DNA from: Eudromia elegans
Lineage: Eukaryota > Chordata > Aves > Tinamiformes > Tinamidae
Length of the DNA stretch: 64,000 nt
Direction of reading: 5' to 3'
Assembly: GCA_003342815.1 (NCBI GenBank)
Contig: PTEX01000024.1
Location: forward strand, 4,911,517 to 4,975,516
The notes beneath the pieces are model-generated. The model saw only the letters and a list, made by a program, of their open reading frames with translations. It made no database searches and had not been told where the DNA came from. Position 1 is the stretch's first letter; the number at the start of each line of letters is the position of its first letter. Positions 1 to 13,849 of this stretch are shown here, piece by piece. The translations under genes and the position numbers were made by a program.

Positions 1-3000
1 CTATCTCCATCTATGGGAGAGTCCATGAAATAGCTCTAAAAGGCCTTCAACCCCTGAACTGTTCACCCCAAAATCTGGACGCCTCTGGGTGTCTGCCCCA
101 GGTAACTTGGTCCTGCTGACTCAGCACTGCAGCTCCGAGATGGGCCGACAGCTGCTGATTTACAGCAAGAAGAGCAGCAGCTACGAATGGAATTGGGAGA
201 AAGTCCTGGCATGGGCCCTGCCTCCACCCGGCACCTTCCCGTCTCCTGCTGAACTCTTGCTTAGTCTCTTCTCTAAATCAGGGCCGCCCGTATAAGTGTC
301 TCATCTCATCAAGAGCAGCGTTGCGCATTATGCAGCGTCTAGTTTCATGCAATAAACCTCCCCTGCGCCTCTTCTGCCTCTGCTCATCTTTTATGGAGTG
401 GTAATATATCGGATGGTTCCCTGCCCTGGGAGAAGCAGATGCGAGGCAGAGGCAGGACCCCCCAGCAGCCCCTTTGCCACTCAGCGCCCAGCAAAGCCCA
501 TGAAAGGCACATGAAGAGGAGGAAAGAGCCTAAATGTAGCAGCACAGAGCTAATCGTCATCGAGAGAAGCCTTTGTGCATTGTGGAGTGCGGGTCAAAGC
601 GGCTCAGCTCGAGAGCAGTCAACAACCCCTTGTTCTGACACAAACAGATGCTCGTCACAGAGGGACAGATGAATGGAAAAAGCTGGAGAAAATGACATAA
701 TCAGAGAGCAGCACCTTTGAATATGAGTGTGCGAAGATAAAACTTGCCCCTGCCCTCCATCCACTTAACAGCAGGTCCCTGGAAATAGTTATACCTGGTA
801 CATGACAAGAATCTAGTCATTAGCTCTGTATTTGCTGGCAGCCAATGCCTGACCTGCTGAATTCATCTGGCTGAGAGGTTTATTTTCCTCTGCTTTACTC
901 CTGACGGTATCATCTTTTACAATGCACACATTCCTCTGTCCTGGAAGCGCAGCACGGTCCGGCTGGGGACGTGAGACGCTCAGAAACATTTCCAGGTAAC
1001 ACACCTGAAGTGCACCCTGACTTCCCTCGTCGGGGCACCCGCCTACCCAACCTCCGTGAAGAGCCGATGGGAGCTAACACTGTGCACGTGCCACCACTGT
1101 GGCCGAGAGGGACCTCGCGCCCTGGTCCCGACTGATGGTCGCTCCCAGGCGGTGTGCTCTGAGTGCCAAGGGACTGAGTTATTTAGTGCCTCTAATTACC
1201 CCCCTGTTTTGACTCCGGAGATCCACAGTTCAATTCCTGCATATGATTCATAGGGGCTTATGGGTGGATAATGAGGGAGGCGAGTATTTGTGCTCCGAGG
1301 GGCTCTTATTGTTCTCCAGCTCTTTGTATTCAGCCCAAACGCTCACTGGCCACCTGCCTTCCTCCCTGCCTTCCTCCCCAGTCTTTTGAAGAGGAATTCT
1401 TTGGTTCCCTTTGTTGTTCTCCTTGTCCCGCACTGCACAGGCAGCCTCCAGCCCTGCTCATACCTTAGAAATGTGTCAATAAAGAGGGAAGAATTTGGGC
1501 TGCCCAGAAAAGAGGAGCACAGCAGCCCAGGGGCAGCAGGGAGAGGACTCCTGCGGGTCACATTTCTGACAAACTAGGTGGAAGACAAACCGTCTACGTC
1601 CCTTGATAAAACAAAGTGAAATAAGGCACAAACAGCAGAGGGAAGCAGGGAAGTGAGAGCCTGCGTTATGGAAACGCCCGACAGCAGAGGCTCCCCAGTA
1701 AATTATACAGGAGCTCCTTGATTAGAGAGGCAGCAGGCCTGGCTAATGCATCTTCCCCCGCCGCCGCTGCTCTCGGCACCGCTCCGAGGGGCTCCGGCGG
1801 GATGCGGGTGGGAGCAGGATGCGGCCGGGGCTCCTTCCCTCAGCACCGCCCGGGGCCCAAGGCCGAGAGCTGCGGCCAGGGCGGCAGCCGGGAGCTGCTG
1901 AGAGGCCACGTTTCGTCCCAGGTCCCCCGTAAACTCACAGCGTCCCTCAGCGGGGCCCCTCCTGTGCGAGCGTGTGATTAACAGCACGGGTCTGGTGTTG
2001 CTTTTGCGTCGTTTGCAGCCGTTTGGGTCCGTACAAAATTCAGTGCTGGCTCTTTCTGCTGTAAAGAGGCTCCAGGAGGCTCTGGAGGGTCCAGCCCTGC
2101 TGTCAGCAGGGATAACTCTCCAGCTGTAAGAGTGTCTCGTGTCCGTGTGTCCCAGTGGGACCCCCATGGGCCCATGACCACACATTACACACAGCTCTCA
2201 AGCCCCTGTTCTCCTCCTCCTCCCCTCTCCCCAAGCGGGCCAGCTGAGGATGGTGACACACAAGGGACCTGCCCCCAATCCCGGGTGGATTCAGGGTCAC
2301 CCAGCGCTTCCGCTCAGCACAGGGCAGATATTCCTGCCCTTTGGACATCGGACAAGTTCCTCCATGGACATGAAAACAACCCACGAGAATAAATAACTAC
2401 TCCTTCAAGTCCACACTCTGCGAATACGGTTCAGGGAATGAATTGCTGCCAGCTGCTGTGAGCCCTGGCGGCCCCAGCCCAGCAACTCGTTTATGCGGAT
2501 GCCCCAGGTCAGAGGCTCCTTCTTTGTGCCTCACCTGATGCATCCAGAAACATCAGCCCCCGCAGGCAAAAATCACTAAGGCGCTAAATTAGCCGTGGAA
2601 ACAAGCGCTTCCCCTCGCCGGCGCGCGGCCACCTCTGCAACGCGGCTCTTCCAGCCCCTTACGCACCAGGAGGTGGCTAGAGGGGTTGTGCTGGTGCGGG
2701 ACGTCGCTGTCATCAGGAAGCTGCTCGCTTAGGAAGTGTTTGCATATGAAAAGCTGCTCGGAAACTGCTTGTTTTCTATTATTGCTGCAGCCTCAGCCCA
2801 AAAGGAGCATCGTATCTACCAGTTCCAGGCCCAAGTCATTCCTCACCTTACCCAGCGTGGCAGGTTTGTAAGCTCCAAAGAGCCTCGGAGCTGCCTTGCA
2901 GAAAGGCAACGCATCTGGCAAGGATGGCCTTGGGTCCCCAAAACACGTGTGTCACTCAGTGCGCTGGCCGTGGGGACGGTGGCCCCTGTCTGCCCATCCC

Positions 3001-5240
3001 CAGGGCTCTCGAGCCAGCGCTGCGGGTGCTGCTGCTTGCTCCGTGCGGCCGCGCGGGGACACGGATTGTCCCCGGTCTCATCCTGGAGAAGAGCCGGGGC
3101 AGGACCGAGCTGCTGCGATGGGAAGGACACCGAGTCCAGCTGCCCTCAAGGCCTCTGGCACGCGGTTCCCAGCGCGGCTAGCCAGGACACAGCTGCGGCG
3201 CTGGGAACTGGACTGCAGCAGCTCCCCGGTGTCAGCGGGGCGCCGTGAAGAGGGGCAGGCCGAGCCAAGGGCTGGGAAGGCGCAGGGCCTCCCCCGCGGC
3301 CAGCCCCGGCTGATTAGCACGGCCTCGTTTCCCCCGTTCCCACACTGTTCCCATATTACCCTTTGCGCCACATCCCGGGGCCTCGTTAAGCAGCTCGGCT
3401 TTGCGAGCCCTCTAGCCCTATTCAAGCCAGGGAGCTGCCGCACAAAGAAGCAGGAGGGAAAATCCGGACCCACTTTCACCCTCCGCCCGGCTGCGCTTGA
3501 TCAAAGCCCTTCCAAGGGCTGGGGGCTGCTCTCAACGGGAGCTCTGCGGGCGCCTTAGCTGGGAGACCCGGTGCCACGGGGGACACACGTGGGTTCAGCT
3601 GGATTTCTTTGGGAATTAAGGATCCTCGAGCCACAGCTGTCAGCAGCAGTGCCTAATGGATTCAAACCCTGTGGCCAATTTCAGAGCAAATTTGCACCAG
3701 GGGAGTCCTCGAGGTAGCACATTCCTAGGGCTTTGTGAAGACGTGCTGCTGGACAGCATTCCCAGGAGGCGCAGGGAAAGCTGCGGAAAAGCTGCCTTGG
3801 AGGCATCTCGGGAAGCAGGCTCCTCACTCCCAGCTATCCTGGCTCCAGCCCGCCTGGAGCAACCCAAATCCTGAACCTCAGCGGGGAGGATGATGGGGGT
3901 GAAGCACCCGCAGCCCAGGTCACCTCTGCAGGGCATCTATCCATCCCACATCCATCCCACATCCATCCCACATGTCCTGCTGGCAGGACGGGTGCCTGGA
4001 GCAGCCTGGGCTGCGCTGGCGTTGGCCTCTGCTCCAGCCTCCCTTTGCTGATTTATGTTTAAAACACAGACAATTAAATTACACAGGAGCTGATGCTGCT
4101 TAATGCACAAAGGCACCGAAACGCCAGGCTTCATCAGGTTGCCATGTAAATCACCACGGTTAGCTGGGGAACGGAGGGCACAAATAGCAATAGGGGCTGA
4201 GCACGCGTCACCCCAAAGCCCCGGCCGGCACCGCGGGAGGGTGAGCGAGGCGAAGGAAAACCTGAGCCGAGCAAAACTGACCCTGCAAACGCATTGCTTG
4301 GTGCAGGTACTGAGGAGTACCAAGAGCCAGCAGAGCCTCCTGGACAGGCCGTCCCTCCGGAAAGGGTGCGGAGGGGCACGCGGGGACGCGCGCGGGCGCT
4401 GCCGGGGGAGCCGGCGTGGAGCTCTGCTTCCCTTGCCCCTTGGTCACACCGGCACCTGTGAGAGCAGGACTTCAGCTGCTCGCTCATCAACCCGCTCCGA
4501 TGGAGAAGCTTTCTTTGAGACGTGTCATGGAAAATGTGACGCGTGCGGAGGGTGGGGAGCCAGCGGAGGCAGGGGGAGCGACTCCTCTCACAAGGTTTTC
4601 TCAGCAGAAGCGAGGGAACGTATGGAGCTTCGGGGATTTCATGGGAAACACTAGCACTGCCAAAGGTCGCCCGCTTCCGCGAGAGCTCCACGATTCAAAC
4701 AAACAGCCCTTGCAAGCCAATTAGCAGCGAATGTGACAGATCTGCATGTTATTTACGCAGCCCCTTGCACACACGCGCGGATTTCAGCAGCACCCGGTGG
4801 GCGCGGGCTGCAGGGGCCATGCGTTGGGCTCCCCCCGCGGCCGCTCCGCGTGTCCGGGACGTGGGAGGAGTCCCACACAGAACACAATTACACGGTACGG
4901 TTTATCAGCGCCAGATGTTGTGGTAGCCACGAGCTGCTTCCGAAGGGGCTGGGAATGTGAACGGGGCGGCAGAGCCATCCCCAGGGCTCGGCGCTCTGCA
5001 GCACAGGGCGTCCCAGTGCCTGTCCCTGCTGGAAGCCGGGAGCCCCGGCCGTGGGAAAGCCTTGGGAAAGCTCGTGCTGTGCATCCCTCCTTGGCGAGGC
5101 TCTTCCTCAGCATCCGCTGCTGGCCAGTGAGACCCTGTCCCCAGGGCCTGGCTCCTCTGCGCTCCGCCTAGTAAAGCCCGACCCAGGCTGCAGGGAGATG
5201 CAGTGCCCCCCGTGCAAACTCTTCCACACCTGAGGGCAAG
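1..5240. other. Intergenic DNA downstream of PCDH19, GC-rich; no gene seen
   Basis: Open frames here overlap on both strands, have skewed Pro/Arg/Gly/Ser composition and show no family resemblance. CpG-dense patches lie at about 1740-1880, 2590-2650, 2990-3330, 4200-4420 and 4780-4870. A short tandem repeat sits at 3939-3971. No transposable element is recognisable. Confidence 0.6.
3939..3971. repeat. Short tandem repeat, 3 x 11 bp
   Basis: The unit atccatcccac is repeated three times without change. Confidence 0.9.
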
Positions 5241-7240
5241 GAAAACTGTAAAAAACTCTTATTTCCCCCCATAAATTCAAATCTAACGTGCGGCTCCTTT
5301 GTCCACATGGCAAGTCGTTCAGCAGAAGAAGCACGTGGTGCTGCTGGATTAATCATTGCCACTCCCTGGTGCCGTTCACACACATATCAGCCCAGCAGGA
5401 AGTGGCATCGAGGTTTGTCAGCGCCAAAGTACTTTTCAAATATACATATAACAAACCCACATCAAAGACCCTGAAAGAGAACCTTCCCTCAGATGATGTC
5501 CGAGGCTCGGCCTCCATAGAGCACAAACAGAAGGGATGAATGATGCTAGAAACAACAAAGAGAAGCAAATCGTCTCCCCTGGATGAACTCAAGCTTAAAA
5601 TCTCAAAAGCAAAGGAAAGGAAGTTGTCTTGCTTTTGTCTCTGCCGAAAACCCACCTCCTGCCTGGGCCCTGCACCGCTGCGGTGGAGGCGGCCGGGGAG
5701 GCGGGCTGAAGTGTGGTCAAGCGCTGTTTACAGCCCCCCAGGTCTCCTGGGAAACAACAAAAAGTGAGCGTTTGCTTTGATCGGCCTATCCAAAACTCCA
5801 TCATATTTATGTAAAGTGTTAATTAATAGTAGTATTTTGCACTTCTGAGGTGCCTTTTATGCAATGATCCCAAGACAACTCTACTAATACTCATTCACAG
5901 ACCCCCCCATGAGACGAGAGGTAAGTAAGGGTCTCTCATCTTCCTTGCTAGATGATTAAGCGGTGGAAGAGGGAATATGAGCCACAAACTGCACTGGAGA
6001 TTATCCAGAGTCCTCCAGGAACTTCACAGCCGAAATGGGCTTTGCAGAAGGGCACTCAGACAGAGAGCACCAGGTACGGGGCCAAAACAGGCGTGGGGTG
6101 CCAGGGGAGTCCTCATGAAGACGGGTGGCAGCGGTGACAGGGACCAAGGGCCATTCCCGAGCGCCAGTACCGTCGCCAGCACCGCAGGAGTATCGCAGCA
6201 TCCCCTCCTGCAACACCCAGCGACCGTGTGTCACTTAAGGAGAGGCATCCCCAGCCATTACATAAATTGCTGATTCTTCATTTAACAAGTTAGCATTAAT
6301 ATTTATTGCAGTATGTTCACAATTGTAAAGATCTTCATTTAAAATGTTTTGTGCCTCACACCCTGTCAGTGGGGAAAGCACTATAAGGCAGAAAACAGGC
6401 TTGCCGGCTCTAATGCAAAGTGATGGCTCTGACTTCAGACGGGAAGCCTATTTCCAGCAGGAACATCTGCTCTCAGCGTGCAAACCGGGTACCTAATCGA
6501 GAAGGCTGGTAGCAGATGGAAGGGGAAAGTTTCTCCTCCCCTTGCTGCAGAGCTGCGGAGCCCAAGGTTCACCACCTTACCAGGCTGCTTGCTGGGTGCT
6601 GCAGAGAGCCCCGTTTGGATCCCCGCGCTTCCCTATCCGCTCGCTCCAAAGCGAGCAGGGCAGGGGGGAAAGTGCTTTAATGGCTCCAACCAGCAAGAGC
6701 AACCCCAGTTTAGAGGCGCTGCCAGAAGACATGCTGCTGGTGGCGATGCAATGGTTGCAATGGCTTCATGCGCCTGTGGAATCGCAGCTCATCTGCTGCG
6801 AGGAGCTTTGCGAGGTCTGCGTCACAGACGGCAGGCAGCAGGAAGGAGGAGGACTGTCTGCAAGCCAGGAGAAGGAGGGAGGAGAGGGGCCTGGCTGAGA
6901 TCGGGTTGCAGCCAGGCGAGGGAAAGGGGACAGTAAAGCGAAGCAAAATAAAGGTGAAGGTGGAAAAGTGAGAACAACTTAATGCTAAGATCTGTTAAAC
7001 CTCCCCCTTGCAAAGCCTTATGCAGGTGCTTAACTTTGCAGGCTGTGAGTAATCCAATTAAAGTTGTTAAATCCCACAGAGACTTAAATTCCGGGGAATT
7101 AATGATAGCGCGCAAAGTTAAGCACACACTTCCTGGGTGAAACTGTGTGAAAGGGTCTCCTTTGGAGAGGAAGCTTCGTCACTTGGAACTTTCAGATGTG
7201 GAAAAAACACCATCAAATATATCGAGAAATAATCTTACAC
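5241..7240. other. Intergenic DNA, mixed composition; no gene seen
   Basis: This stretch alternates AT-rich (5240-5600, 5770-5960, 6260-6420 and 6960-7240) and GC-rich parts. Apart from a possible worn SINE-like element at about 5815-5945 I recognise nothing, and no open frame has convincing protein features. Confidence 0.5.
5815..5945. repeat. Possible ancient SINE-like interspersed repeat, heavily worn
   Basis: The run ttttgcacttctgaggtgcc, followed by a gagaggtaagtaagg stretch, resembles the layout of old amniote SINE/MIR-type repeats (low-count promoter remnant, then a gaggtaggtaagt core). Identity is too low for a family name, and this is recognition by pattern only. Confidence 0.25.
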
Positions 7241-7249
7241 TGGGCTGGA

Positions 7250-7500
7250 AGAAGCGTTTGATGTGACCTAAAAGGCTCTTCCATCTCCAACTTTTATTAG
7301 TCTGTGACAAGACTTAAAAGGTCATCTAGTCCACCCCTTTGCTAATGCAGGATTATTCCCAACAGCACAGTGCCTGTTACTTTGTCCAGTCCAGTTCTAC
7401 ATGAAAAGCCCTGCAAAATTTCCTCTTACCAAGGACCATTATCCTTCCAATTCTAATGTGTTTCTTTTTGTCAATAGTTCTGTCAGTATAATGAAATCCT
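7250..7500 (-). repeat. Ancient CR1-type LINE 3' fragment
   Basis: The plus strand carries aaaaggtcatctagtccacc, followed by a gctaatgcaggattattccc stretch and tttgtccagtccagttctac. These are the hallmark words of the reverse complement of CR1 3' ends (aggtcatctagtccaaccc... tgcaggatt...). The element's own sense is therefore the minus strand. It is truncated and diverged, and no reverse transcriptase frame is left. CR1 is the dominant LINE of birds, crocodilians and turtles. Confidence 0.7.
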
Positions 7501-10500
7501 TACTGCGCTAAATTGCTAAAAAAGATCTAAAAGTCGAATCTTCTTCTAATATGACATGAAAGTGCTGGTATAAAAATAGGATTGTATTAGCGATTCTCCA
7601 CTGTATTGTATTAACATCCCATTTCACTTAAGAGAGGCAGGACTGAATTATCTGCGGATTCTTCCAGCCACTACTTTTACAAAGCTGTGTATTTGGGGTC
7701 TGGAGCTGCAGGCTTTCCCATTAAAGCAATGTAATAAAATGCTACCTGGCGTGCAAAAGGCTGAGGCAGGGGCTTAGGGCACGTGCCAAACCCCGAGCCT
7801 TGCACTGCTGTTCCTTGCACCCAAGCAGACTCGACGAGATGAGTTGCACCCAAGACCTGCTCCGCGAGTCTGCAGCTCAGCCAGCTCCTCCATGGGTGAC
7901 TGTCTGGGATGGCTGTGACCCCTGGTCATGGATGGACCTCGATGATGGACAGCATGGTGCATGGTGCGGGACAGAGTTGGTGCCCTGGGGATTTAGGAAG
8001 GAGGGAGGTTAAACCATTGCTCAGGGAGGCTCACTGTGTTTGCAATCCTGGCCAAGCTCCTCCCGGGTTATCCGGTGCACTTTCCATCAGAAAAGAGGAG
8101 GATGATGGTCCTTTGTTTGTCGCAGGGCTGGTCCCTCCTGTGTGTTAAAGCTGCAACTTCTTTGCCCATGGGCCATCCCTTTGCAGCACCTAGACACAAA
8201 GGCAAGCACAGCTGGCTCCTTCACTGCTGTCAGAGGGACTCTGTAACAGAAAGGACCAGAGGAGGCCTCCAGAAGAGGCACCTTTGTGCCCTGGGGCAGC
8301 GCAGCGCGGTCCTGCCCTCGCCTCGGGCTGCACTGGCCGGGCAGGCATCGAGATGTGCGGCCTTGCAGGCAGCAGGAGTGAGGAGCAGCTTCCTCTTCCC
8401 GGGCAGTTCACGGTGCCGATGCCTTGCCAGCCGGAGAAGGGAGGCCACACGGGGAAGATGAAAAGCACGCGCTAAGGAAAAGCAGGGCTTAGACGCCCAG
8501 TGTGCAACCAAGTAGCCCTGAGCTGGCACAAGGGCAGGGCAATGTCTGGAAAGAGCTGGCAGTGGAGGCTGCATGGTCAGAATAAAGAAATGGTCATTTC
8601 TAGGTGACTTTGAGGACACTTCTAGAAATTCAGCTCCCATGAGGATTAACTGAAGCTCAAAACATACTCATAGCACCAAAGCTCCTGGGGACTTCAGGAG
8701 ATCAGCCAATGTGGCAAATAAACGGACAGTAGGTTTGGGATCAGCACCCAAGGCAGCGCCTCCGCAGGGAGCCTGATCCAGGCAGGAAGCAGAAGCAGAG
8801 ACCTGGTTCCGAGCTGCCTCGGGGGCTGCAGGCGCCGCAGCTCGCGGCAGCCCCTGCAAAGTGTCTGCGTGCTGCTAGACGGCAAGCACCAGCCCTCCAG
8901 AGGGGATCAAGCAAGCATTTAAACGAGGAACTGTGCACAGCCCGCTCCGTCTGAGCTTACCAGAGCTGAGTGCGCTTCTAACAACAAACCCAACGCTGAA
9001 TTAACTCCAGTTCTGCTAAAACACCAATTTGGATGCTTTTATGCCCCCTAAGATTCAGCCAACCTCTGCTTAACATCACATTTACCAGGAAGACGGAAAG
9101 ACAGTTTTTCTCCATGTTTCAGCTCTGTACGAGCCCTCATCCCCAGCATGTTCTGCAGTCCTGCCCTCCCTGAAATTTACAGGGGCTTATTTTTCCAACA
9201 CCCGCTCCCTTGTTGCTATTCTTCTTCTTTTTATTATTATTATTTTACTGCAGAGCAGAAAACTATTGAGTAGAAAGCCAGTGTGAAGCCACAGCTATTG
9301 TATCTCTGGTTTAGTTCCTTATCTGCAGAGGGGTCCTTTTGTGCTGCTATTGAGGAAGGACACGCAGACAGTGCCTTTTATCACCGGCACAGCATCGGCT
9401 CCATGAAAAGAGAGGCAGCGGGAATGCAGATGTGACGTTGAAGTATAAAAATCCGCCATATGGTAAAGATTACTTCAGCTACAGTCTGGTCAAGATGTTG
9501 ACACTTTGGTTATGAAAAGCAATATGTATCTCTCTCTTGGTGGTTTCTGTTCAAATTAAATGTTTTGTATCAAGCAAAGAACTAATAACAAGTCAGGTTT
9601 TCCCCTGGCGGAAGAGTAGTAACAAATATGGAGTAATGTGAAAGCTGGCTGGAAAATTACTATTCCCAAAGATGCAATAAATGTAAAGATAAGATTTGCT
9701 TAGAGGACTCGAATGAGATAAATGCCAGAGGTGGTGCTGGTGGGAAGGCAGTCCAAGGGGAACAAGCAGCAGCATGAAAAGGTAGCATTTAAAAAACACG
9801 CTCTGACCCGTGTTAGCACTAAACTTTTGTGAACACAGAGGACCTCATGGAGGCCACGTACTGCTTCAGTCCTCAAAAAACATCCCTCCTCTCTCTGCTT
9901 CCCTCCCTCTCTCGCTGCGTTATGAGGAAAGCAGGGGAGGTTTCCAGGTGCGAGCGTTCGTGCTTTCAACCCAAAATAGCTCCGAGTGCTGTTTTTAATA
10001 GCATTGCCGGGGCGGAGGCACCCCGCGGCACACACGCACCCAGCGCGCACGCGTCCCCGCGCCTGCTGCACTGTCATTGCAGGCTCCCCGAAGGGCCAGC
10101 ACCAACGGGCGTGGGAGCAGAGGGGCAAGGGGCTGGATGGGGGTGCAGGAGGAAGGAGGTGGGTGCCAGCAGGAACGCGCCACAGGGGAAGCGAGCAGCC
10201 CGTCCTGGCACAGGCTCCTGCATGGACACTGCTCCATGTGTGATGGCAAAGCCCAGGGCGCCCATTCCGTGGGCTACCTGGCAGGACGTCCCATGTGTTT
10301 GGAGGGAGGGTTGGGCCTGTGCTGCCTCTGTGCAAATGCAGGTTGGCCTGCGCCTTAAGCTGCCTTTGGTGTCTTCCCCTGCCGCCTTGATCTAGGGCCG
10401 TAATGTTGCTCCACGAGCACTGCGGTACCTCTGCCTCGCAGAAACAGCCCCGGTTGCTCTGCTAGACAATCACATTCCGGAGGCACAGCAATACCCGTCT

Positions 10501-13500
10501 GGCTCAGACTAAAATAAACTTTGCCCATCAAATATTTAATACCCCAAAGTCTCTTCCTGAGGCTACACCCAGAAGCAGAATTCCCTGCTCGCCGTAACGT
10601 GCCCCAGCGTGGAGACGTTCCCATGCTGATGTGCCAAGACGTATGCACCCCTCTCCCTGCACATCAAAACATCCTTCAGCCGTTAATGTAAGTTAACAGG
10701 AGTTGCGATGACTTATTTAAGAGCAGATCAAGAAATATCTCAACTCTCTTTGGAGACTTCAAAAGCAGCTGAATGCTACCGGTATCCTGTGATAAAGACG
10801 GAGCTTATGATGTGTCTTCTGCCCTGGGGGGACTCCATGCAGCTCCTCCGGGTGCGAAGCAAGAGACAAAACATGTGGAAGGCTCCTAGCGGCCAGGAGG
10901 AAGCCTCAACACGGCTGGAGAACCAAGAGCTGGTTCTTCTGCAGGAGTCCTTGGAGTAAATGCAGGACTAGGGAAGCCGTCATGACCCACTTCCTCCATG
11001 AGAGCAATCCCAGGGATGGTCTTGCCGAGGCAGGACACTGGCAAGAGGGAGAGGACATGTCCTGCGTCCACAGGGCGCCCTGCGCAGTGGGATGTCCCCA
11101 AGCAGAGGATGTTCCAAGAGCCTTGGTGGTGGCAGAGCAAGGCCTGTGCGGAGGCCAGGTCAACCCATGGCCAGCAAGGGAAAGGCCCCAGTCCCAAGCC
11201 CCCATCCGCCGCTGCCCGCTGCCCACGGAGAAGGTCGCACGCAGTTGCCATGGCAATGGGAAACCAAACCCCGCCGTTCCAGCTGCTCCAGGGAGCGTGG
11301 CCCCGGAGCCTCCCCTGCCTGGGCTGGACCACGGTGGGCCCCATGGCACCACGGCCATGGCGCTGCCGACGCCGGAGGCTGCGAGGGCCCATGCAGGCAG
11401 GGAGCCCTAGAGCAGGTGTCAGCCACTGCGTCCTATTAACTGTCATTAGGACAGGCAGGACTACTTCCAGCCCTCGGATATGAGAGCGCCGCGTCCTCAT
11501 GTCTGCAGGCAGGGCCCGCGCAGCAGGGACACAGATTAGATTGGGGAGGAAACTCACAACAGGCTGGAGGCTTCTGGCTGAAATCTAGAGCAGGAGACTT
11601 GGGAGCGTGTGTTATTTACTACCACACGCACAGGTGGGACTGGTGCAGGAGGATGGCAGATGCCAAGTGCTTTAACAGAGACCTTGGGAAGCACCAAGGA
11701 GCCTTGCCGGGAATGCAGAAGTCCTCCATCAGCAGATGACATTTCCCCGAGAACTGGGGAACCAAATCCTCATGGTCAAAATCTCCACCCAGGGCGGATG
11801 CTGATAGGAGATTTGGTATCGATTCACTGGGGCCAGGATTTCATCCTGTGATTTAAGCTTAACTCCTCTAAAGAGAATAAGATCAATTTTACAGAGAATC
11901 AAATAGATAAAGAACAGCCTTTGAGTCTGTGCACGGAAGAGACAGGGGGGGAAAAGGTTCTTCCCTTATCTAGAAAGAAAAAAGGCAGGAAAGGAACCTG
12001 GAGAATGCAGTTTGCTCATTTTTCCCCTTTTCCAGTCAAAACAACTCCGCCTCCGTCTGGTCTCTCACGGGCACCGAGGGAGCAGGAGCGACACGGGTTG
12101 CTCACGAACGCCGCCCCGGGGCAGCCGGTGGCGCGGGGCTGCATGAGGCCGTCAGGGCTGGACCGCCTTCCACGGTGGCCCCACGGTGTGCGGCAGCTCC
12201 GGGGGGCAGGCGGCTGCTCCGCGGGACGCAGCCTCCTCCTCCATGGGCTTCTGAAGCATTTTCCATGCGCGTCCTGTGTGTTCTCCATCCCCTTCCTCCG
12301 TGCATCCCATGGCTGGTGCCCAGCGGCACCGGGCTCTGATGATGCCAGCAGTTCTTCCAGGCAGATCCCTCTCTCCCATCCGGGAAGGTGGGAGCCCAGG
12401 TGCCACGCTGCTTCCTCAGATGCTTTATTATGGTAATTCCTCTTGATTTGGCCCTGGAAGACGACTCATCCCCTCCAGCCAACCCCGCTGAAGCTGCTGC
12501 TTCGATAGCAAGACTCGTGTGGCCGTTGCTCACCCATCCTCTTGAGATGTTCTCCGTCAGGCTTTTTAGCCTAACCCATGATGGGGTTAATGTTGTTTGC
12601 CAAATGCCTCAGTATTTTAGTCGTGCTAATGGGAACCGCTATGGCAGGATTTTCACTTTAATTTTGTAATTATTTTTTGTTCAATGGATAGGGTGGACTG
12701 AGTGGTTGTGCTGCAGCACAGCAGCTACCAGATACCCCACAGAAGCAGCCCCAGGTCGCCACCAAACACAACGAGAGGTCCTTGCGTCTGCCCCAGCGAG
12801 GCCCTTGCTCCCTCGGCCCATGTGCTGGGCAGGAGCATGGGGCCAGGGGCCACCGTGGCCCTGGGGATTGCGCACTGCCCTGTTTGCTTCCCGAGGGCTC
12901 CCCGGGGACCGGGCTTGCATCACTTGCAGAAGGCAGGCAACAAAAACAAAGCAAAAACCAGACGCGAGTCGAACGCGTCCGAGTCCCGCCGGGGCTGCCG
13001 GCAAAGTCGGGCTCCTGTGTGAGCGCCGGGAGCAGCAGCCGGGCTGCGTTCCCCCCGTCCCGAGCCTGCTCCGATGCCACTTCCCTCTCCCGGAGCCAGG
13101 AGACATCCCGAGGCTCTGGGCCCGCGTGCTGCCCGCTGTCCCTGCCCTTGCCCTGCAGCGCTACGGGGAAAAAGCTCCCCAAAACCTAAATAGCCCCCCA
13201 AATAAATGAGGTCGGGGGCAGCCCTGCCTCCTTGCTAGCCAAGCCCCCCAGAGCCCTGGCACAGGAGTCAGCAGTGCCTGGGGTGCCAAAAATGCAGCAT
13301 TGGGGCCCTTGTCCCCTCCTTTCCCTTCTGGGAATATTCTGCATTTCCAAAGCCATATTTCAAAGACACACATATACATACATATAGAGATTCTTTTTTT
13401 CACTATGTTTTCAGGCCTTTGATCTCCCCAATTTATTTGTTCGTCTCTTTGTGGACTTAGTCGTCAAAGTATATGATAATTCATGGCTCGTTAATCCAAT

Positions 13501-13849
13501 TTGGCTGTATTTAGACATTCCAGTTTAACATCAAATATAATGTAACGTCCAGAAGAAACAGAAACGAGATCTGCGTCTCTGCACCGGCTCTGAACCTTGG
13601 CCAGGCGGCCGCTTTGTGCCTTAATTTATTCCGTCTCTCCGGCTTCCCGGAGCCGCTCCGGGCCTGGAGAGCCCTCGCAGGCGGGCGCTGGGAGCCCCGC
13701 GTCTTGCCCTGCTCCCTGCCGGGCCCAGGGCAGGAGCACCGTCCCATGGGACGTGGGGCCGGTACCCTCGGAGCAGCCGCGGGAGCAGCGCGGGTTGGCC
13801 CCGCTCTCGGCAGCCCCTCGAAGCAAAACCCGCCCGGCCGCATTTAACC
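7501..13849. other. Intergenic DNA between the CR1 fragment and the PCDH19 3' end; no gene seen
   Basis: AT-rich parts lie at 7500-7740, 8930-9830 (with a short tta/tat run at 9224-9246), 10480-10560, 11840-11920 and 13320-13560. GC-rich, CpG-bearing parts lie at 10010-10070, 11080-11400, 12050-12260, 12960-13160 and 13600-13840. The open frames of up to 223 codons are GC-rich and occur on both strands at once. An X-box-like motif at 11244-11257 is listed separately. Confidence 0.5.
11244..11257. promoter_or_regulatory. RFX X-box-like palindromic motif
   Basis: The sequence gttgccatggcaat matches the symmetrical RFX consensus GTTGCCATGGCAAC at 13 of 14 positions. The match is seen directly; binding is inferred. 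It lies about 2.6 kb beyond the predicted PCDH19 polyadenylation site. Confidence 0.4.

Noticed and set aside
1056-1253. Small open frame with a C-x2-C ... C-x2-C spacing like a zinc ribbon
   Set aside because: Only 65 codons, no further family residues, no support from neighbours; the Cys spacing can occur by chance.
2896-3558. 220-codon plus-strand open frame
   Set aside because: Lies in a CpG-rich patch with overlapping frames; no protein features.
10886-11557. 223-codon minus-strand open frame downstream of PCDH19
   Set aside because: Competing frames of similar size on both strands; composition-driven.
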